Assembly (NCBI GenBank): GCA_019120125.1
Contig: DWVR01000006.1
Location: forward strand, 1-37,035
DNA length: 37,035 nt
DNA from: Candidatus Phocaeicola excrementigallinarum
Lineage (GTDB): Bacteria; Bacteroidota; Bacteroidia; Bacteroidales; Bacteroidaceae
Direction of reading: 5' to 3'
The translations under genes and the position numbers were made by a program. Position 1 is the stretch's first letter. The number at the start of each line of letters is the position of its first letter. Of the stretch, positions 34,101 to 37,035 are shown one piece after another. Under the pieces are notes generated by a model that was not told the origin of the DNA, did not search any database, and saw only the letters and a list, made by a program, of their open reading frames with translations.

Positions 34101-36401
34101 TTTTACAGGCAGAAAAACCTATATGTCATTCATTATACAGACCAATATACAATTAATGCAAAATATGACAGTATAACTGTAACCCAGCAGACAAAACAAT
34201 ATGACAATATGCTGTCCAGCTACTATGACAGTTGTATCTCAGATCCGAACCTGAAGGATAAGTTCAGGCAAACGATGATGAACTATTTCAACAGTTTGAA
34301 TGGCGACTGGCTGCTTAGCATAATAAATAAAACGGATGTACAGGTTCGCGAGAAACTGAGCATAGTCTCAGCATGTATAATGATGAGAAAATTCTTGTCA
34401 AGAAATGAGAATGTGACATGGATTCCTATTTCGTTAGAGGAAATTCTTCGTGTCACTGGCAACATCGGCCTTGAACAGGATTCTCTCTTTTCCAAGAAAA
34501 CTCTTGGCGTAAAAGGGCACATGTCCGACGATCTCTTGATGGTTGGAATCGAAAAAGAAAATGATGAAATCAGGTTATATTTTTATCCTGTAGAGGTCAA
34601 GGCTTCTGCCGGAAGCTCATTTGTCCGTACAGCCAGTGAACAAGTTCTCAAAACTTATAATGTTCTCAAAGAGACATTGCTGGCAGATGGTGGATTTGTA
34701 AATGATGTGTACAGGACATTCTTTGCGTCCCAGATTCTGACAAATGCGGATAAGCTTTGGGCAAATGGGCTTATTACAGAAGAAGAACATAGTTTTATCA
34801 ACAGCTGTAGATTCCATTTGCTGAATATGGATTATACCCTTTCCGAGAAGATGAAATGCAAGGAAATGGGATATGCGGCAACTGTAGCCTTTGTCGGATC
34901 CAGCGCACCAGATGCAAGTGTAGATATGATCAATGACGAATTGCCGATCTGCCATATTAACGTTTCACTTGATACTTGCAACGCATGCATATGCAATGAT
35001 GACATTTCCTCTATCAATCAGCTTCTGACATCTCCTATAATTGTCAGTGATAATGTAAGAGAATTCTGGAAGAAACAGGATAATGTAACGCAGACGCCAA
35101 CAGGCCGGCAAGCAGACTTAAGCAATCCTCAGTCTGCTGATAACCCAAACTTCAAAAAGTTTGTGGACATTAAGAGTGAAAACAAATCGGAACAAGTCAA
35201 GGCTGAAGATATGATATTAAATTCAGATGCGAAAGAGGAGAACGCAATCACTCCTGGAATTAAAATAACGATTGGTCATTCTAAGGTTAATCATGATCCT
35301 GTTGTTTTTGAAGTAAATAACACGAATGTTGTCTCGCATTTCAATATGGGCATAATTGGAACTATGGGTACCGGTAAAACCCAGTTGGCTCGTTCTATTA
35401 TTGCCCAATTCTCAAAGGAAGGAATACATAATATTGACGGAAAACCCATTGGAATACTGGTTTTTGACTATAAGGGAGATTATAAGGACCAGAAGTTTCT
35501 TGATTCTGTCGGAGGCCATGTATATAAGAACAAGCTACCGTTCAACCCATTAAAACTCATCGTAAATGACAGTGTCATGGACATGAATCTTCCTGCAATT
35601 ACCGCAGATAGGATCAGTGATTCATTAGCAAAGGCATATGGTCTGGGCTTGAAGCAACAAAACAATATTAAGCAGTCAATTGTCGATGCTTACAAAGAAG
35701 TGGGAATAACCGAAGACTCAAGCACTTGGAATATTACTCCTCCGACGATGAAGCGGGTAATCGATCTTTATCTTAAAACTTATGATGCTAATGACAAGGC
35801 ATTTGCATTATTAAGCAACTTGCGTGATTACAACGTTTTTACTCCAAACGACGAAAACTGCATTTCGATACTGGAATGGCTGGATTCTGTCCGTGTGTTT
35901 GACCTTACCATCTATTCTGATGAGACAAAGCGAGTTGTCGTATCACTACTTTTGGATTTGTTCTTTGCTGAAATGAAACAACTTGGAGAAAGCAAGCATG
36001 AGAATGGGTTCAGGGAAATACGTTCTATGATTCTTGTTGATGAAGCAAAAGAATTCATGAGCAAAGACTTTAATTCATTGAGAGGCATTATCAGCCAAGG
36101 TCGCATGTTTGGTGTCGGAATGATTCTTGCAACTCAATATGTCAGTGACTTCCGTACTCAGAAAGAAGACTATTCCCAGTCAATCTTGAGCTGGATGATT
36201 CATCATGTTAATTCAATAAGCAAAGCGGAAATCGCAAGCATATTTGGTGCGAGTGACCCCAATGCAGACCGTTATATGGACTTCATCAATAAAGCCAGGC
36301 TCTTCGAAAGTGTCTGCAAGATAGGAGCAAGAGTAGAAGGCATCAGAGATCTTCCATTCTTTGAACTTGTACAAACTGATAAAAGATTCATTATACCATA
36401 G
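31116..36401 (+). CDS. dptH: DptH-like large restriction subunit with HerA-type ATPase
   Basis: The 1761-residue protein has the giant size of DptH (DndH). The C-terminal 350 residues form a HerA/FtsK-like motor: Walker A at 1415-1422 (GTMGTGKT), a following LVFDYKGDYKDQKF and LPFNPLKL that are characteristic of DptH, Walker B near 1638-1643 (MILVDEAKEF), and a later SQGRMFGVGMILATQY. Around residue 1138 there is DDLLMVGIE, and at 1160-1162 an ExK in FYPVEVKASAG, a spacing that resembles a PD-(D/E)xK nuclease core. The first 1100 residues are not recognised. It overlaps dptG by 20 bases and ends at a strong terminator, closing the operon. Confidence 0.82.
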   Translation: MSQLFYKYLVDELITDYFATHKPEAGMKYYVLFEKKEHRDGLYDALSNTASAKPITVTGIFENRQEWMDVDVYETCHFCPNPDGASIIIGNESDADNGYLTTLRNAVANPDSDYGKYALLNILGNNKLESITTAGINLLEAGGPLHQDIILKSVLNKLEQVSILAYDKMCLGLYAQNIKERIEQNEADLFIFQDILSVLQNGTVSLTGKYDKFGYFPDRYCTDAGLITIDDKEIEKRLVCNSAHFDRIKNILNSYSTEAFNELTKTYDNSLSNKIIKKSDDWYNIDYQEICDSVKKKAEQANYKFVSLQLSDNHDAELVHSALPSLSQKSKKVYVLVCDNTDFTSTKVRVDFNKSISDCCIVKEPTYRGELQTQYSFAVNGSSLRLELKDRPVRCDIGKESNKFTFYFLRLKAATGTFEFIKPYFSITAKANITIKAPEDIDVVTIGKGTKNIDFTDTLSDIKWDDNYKIKVDLNEHSEGAQLPIVFSEKKILFNIEVDEKRVVPVKSPKLIGEVWSTGESTTFPGGNKGRIGSNEYNIDDRFFRLIELERRLAAEKVYCMKKRTTAFSASFEPVPITLPAVVKEKIDAIYDYYTVKGYAPSLAYLDEELYGLYQEYIAAVHSVIASIEQGKILTEQQYSLTKLGTIEYGDKVMFTPYHPLLIAYMMELKNRYKGDKFDNPKVLKLVSPFYLMPYISYENINRQPFCDEFTQDIKTWLFYETASNAQQVRTYNITTKMVAGKIQEFKKHFKYLFQVPDSPVIISTIGIHDDTNVVKGLFELLKDEMKMSNEAVQRIEVHEYVKSLSQETFFEKLNRLNSEDLICKELDKVGITLDIGNKDISPLQVIRQFFTRIDFYKHDIETCGKQIGYCHIAFYQMETGLDFIKSPTSILRTELSLNGLISIPSTSNKDGKTYTVGFGTDGVPGDLSKFGKIYNIAIDMNSLYANEKTHWANAYSPNSCFAKTYVFKDDVLLQSIYQNANWVTFINPEVDIDFFYRQKNLYVIHYTDQYTINAKYDSITVTQQTKQYDNMLSSYYDSCISDPNLKDKFRQTMMNYFNSLNGDWLLSIINKTDVQVREKLSIVSACIMMRKFLSRNENVTWIPISLEEILRVTGNIGLEQDSLFSKKTLGVKGHMSDDLLMVGIEKENDEIRLYFYPVEVKASAGSSFVRTASEQVLKTYNVLKETLLADGGFVNDVYRTFFASQILTNADKLWANGLITEEEHSFINSCRFHLLNMDYTLSEKMKCKEMGYAATVAFVGSSAPDASVDMINDELPICHINVSLDTCNACICNDDISSINQLLTSPIIVSDNVREFWKKQDNVTQTPTGRQADLSNPQSADNPNFKKFVDIKSENKSEQVKAEDMILNSDAKEENAITPGIKITIGHSKVNHDPVVFEVNNTNVVSHFNMGIIGTMGTGKTQLARSIIAQFSKEGIHNIDGKPIGILVFDYKGDYKDQKFLDSVGGHVYKNKLPFNPLKLIVNDSVMDMNLPAITADRISDSLAKAYGLGLKQQNNIKQSIVDAYKEVGITEDSSTWNITPPTMKRVIDLYLKTYDANDKAFALLSNLRDYNVFTPNDENCISILEWLDSVRVFDLTIYSDETKRVVVSLLLDLFFAEMKQLGESKHENGFREIRSMILVDEAKEFMSKDFNSLRGIISQGRMFGVGMILATQYVSDFRTQKEDYSQSILSWMIHHVNSISKAEIASIFGASDPNADRYMDFINKARLFESVCKIGARVEGIRDLPFFELVQTDKRFIIP

Positions 36402-36429
36402 TTCGACATAAATCAAAACATAAAAAGTT

Positions 36430-36470
36430 ACCCGTCCTTGACAAAACATACGTCAATGGCGGGTTTCTTT
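36430..36470 (+). terminator. Terminator of the radical SAM-dpt operon
   Basis: ACCCG, CC and TTGAC pair with GTCAA, GG and CGGGT, with one bulged base on each side, around a 9-base loop. TTCTTTT follows. It begins 29 bases after the dptH stop. Confidence 0.75.
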
Positions 36471-36489
36471 TCAAATGGAAATAGCCACT

Positions 36490-36688
36490 TTTTTTCAGTT
36501 CCCTATCTTCAAAAATGTTCTTCAAATGTTTGCTTATAGCCGGCACACCGACATCAAACAATTCAGCCATTTCCTTGTAGCCCAAATGGTTTCGTCCTTA
36601 TATAGCACTTGTATGCCATCCTCCTTACCCTCTGCGATGAAGGTAAGAAACTCCGCCGTTTACCACTATTCAATGAGGTATTAATCAT
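36490..36688 (-). pseudogene. RhuM-family gene remnant, frameshifted and truncated
   Basis: On the minus strand an ATG at 36688 begins MINTSLNSGKRR. A second frame then continues as EFLTFIAEGKEDG to KDETIWAT, and a third as KEMAELFDVGVPAISKHLKN and IFEDRELKK. Together they spell the N-terminal DNA-binding part of RhuM-family proteins, which is normally one frame of roughly 330 residues. At least two frameshifts are needed, and everything after ELKK is missing, replaced by the dpt terminator region. A -7 box (TATTTTTG on the minus strand, 36704-36697) is still present. It marks the right edge of the island. Confidence 0.65.
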
Positions 36689-36696
36689 CACTAATA

Positions 36697-36704
36697 CAAA
36701 AATA
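36697..36704 (-). promoter_or_regulatory. -7 promoter element of the broken rhuM-like gene
   Basis: On the minus strand this reads TATTTTTG, matching TAnnTTTG, 8 bases before the ATG at 36688. The rest of 36705-36855 holds no gene that I can see. Confidence 0.4.
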
Positions 36705-36855
36705 TAAAAAATCCTTCGAAAAAATTACAAATAAGGGCTAATCACATTTCATAATTGGCTTTTTGAGGTGTGTTTCCATAGAGAATTTTGCTTCTGAATT
36801 GCTTCTGAATCCGCTTTTATTCATCCCTTCTGAACGGAAAGTGAACTTTTTTATG

Positions 36856-36863
36856 TATGTTTG
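36856..36863 (+). promoter_or_regulatory. -7 promoter element of the AlbA_2-domain gene
   Basis: TATGTTTG matches the consensus and lies 44 bases before ATG 36908. Confidence 0.5.
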
Positions 36864-36907
36864 TAGATGATACTGGAGTATTGTGCCCATACAACAACGA
36901 GAAAATC

Positions 36908-37035
36908 ATGCAGATACACGATAATAGACTTATAGCAGAATGTACGTCTTACGATTTCAAGGAGATGCTGGAACGCAAGAAAGTGAAGTCGTGGCTCAAA
37001 TCCGTGTCGGCCTTTGCCAATACGGATGGCGGCAG
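36908..37035 (+). CDS. AlbA_2 (Schlafen-like) domain protein, 5' part only
   Basis: The first 42 codons are visible and the gene runs off the window. The text CTSYDFKEMLERKK, then SWLKSVSAFANTDGG, matches the N-terminal AlbA_2 domain (also called Schlafen AlbA_2 or divergent AAA-4 domain), in which the ExK-like acidic/basic pattern is followed by the conserved SAFANTxGG. Such proteins are usually nucleic-acid-binding regulators or defence-associated proteins; which one this is cannot be told from the fragment. It has its own -7 box upstream and is not part of the dpt transcript. Confidence 0.7.
   Translation, partial: MQIHDNRLIAECTSYDFKEMLERKKVKSWLKSVSAFANTDGG

Noticed and set aside
28062-36401. 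BREX, DISARM or Dpd (7-deazaguanine) system
   Set aside because: No BrxC/PglX/PglZ, no methyltransferase, and no DpdA or queuosine-type enzyme is present; the GDGKSH/NDAT ATPase and the giant HerA-type protein fit DptF and DptH.
26283-37035. Integrative element with att sites
   Set aside because: I saw no integrase, transposase, flanking tRNA or matching direct repeats at the two edges of the AT-rich region.

Overview
This window looks like a chromosomal segment from the order Bacteroidales (Bacteroides/Phocaeicola type). The evidence is the repeated Bacteroidota promoter element TAnnTTTG (here TACATTTG, TATCTTTG, TAATTTTG and similar) about 25-60 bases before start codons, the lack of strong Shine-Dalgarno sequences, and the gene content: a fused ThrE-type exporter, CbpA/CbpM, a secreted C1B peptidase, and a RecJ-RecQ pair. 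The species cannot be named from what I can see.

Layout. (1) 1-3420: anaerobic pyruvate metabolism, pflB then pflA, preceded by a cluster of tandem palindromic repeats. (2) 3600-6120: a small membrane protein of unknown role, a one-piece ThrE/YjjP-YjjB-type exporter on the minus strand, and a YgbA-like cysteine-rich protein. (3) 6264-11980: a complete tripartite RND efflux operon (adaptor, pump, outer-membrane lipoprotein channel). (4) 12055-14229: MscL and a secreted 5'-nucleotidase-like phosphoesterase on the minus strand. (5) 14408-15672: the chaperone pair cbpA-cbpM, followed by a second copy of the tandem palindromic repeats. (6) 15925-22460: tex and nudC on the plus strand, converging on recJ-recQ on the minus strand. 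(7) 22672-26282: two peptidases on the minus strand and a patatin-like lipase on the plus strand.

From about 26283 the DNA becomes visibly more AT-rich and the content changes to a defence-type island. The 5' stump of an XRE-type regulator leads into a tightly coupled four-gene operon: a radical SAM protein, then proteins that match DptF, DptG and DptH, the restriction complex that acts with DNA phosphorothioation (Dnd) systems. Gene spacing is 1 base, a 4-base overlap and a 20-base overlap. No dndB, dndC, dndD or dndE modification gene is present in the window. The radical SAM gene sits at the head of the operon in their place. The island ends in a broken rhuM-family gene on the minus strand and the first 42 codons of an AlbA_2 (Schlafen-like) protein, cut off by the window edge.

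The most interesting observation is the radical SAM-DptFGH operon without its usual modification genes. It may be a restriction-only locus that depends on modification genes elsewhere, or a variant that uses a different DNA mark or signal. The second is the pair of four-unit, 22-base tandem palindromic repeats at 82-169 and 15737-15824.
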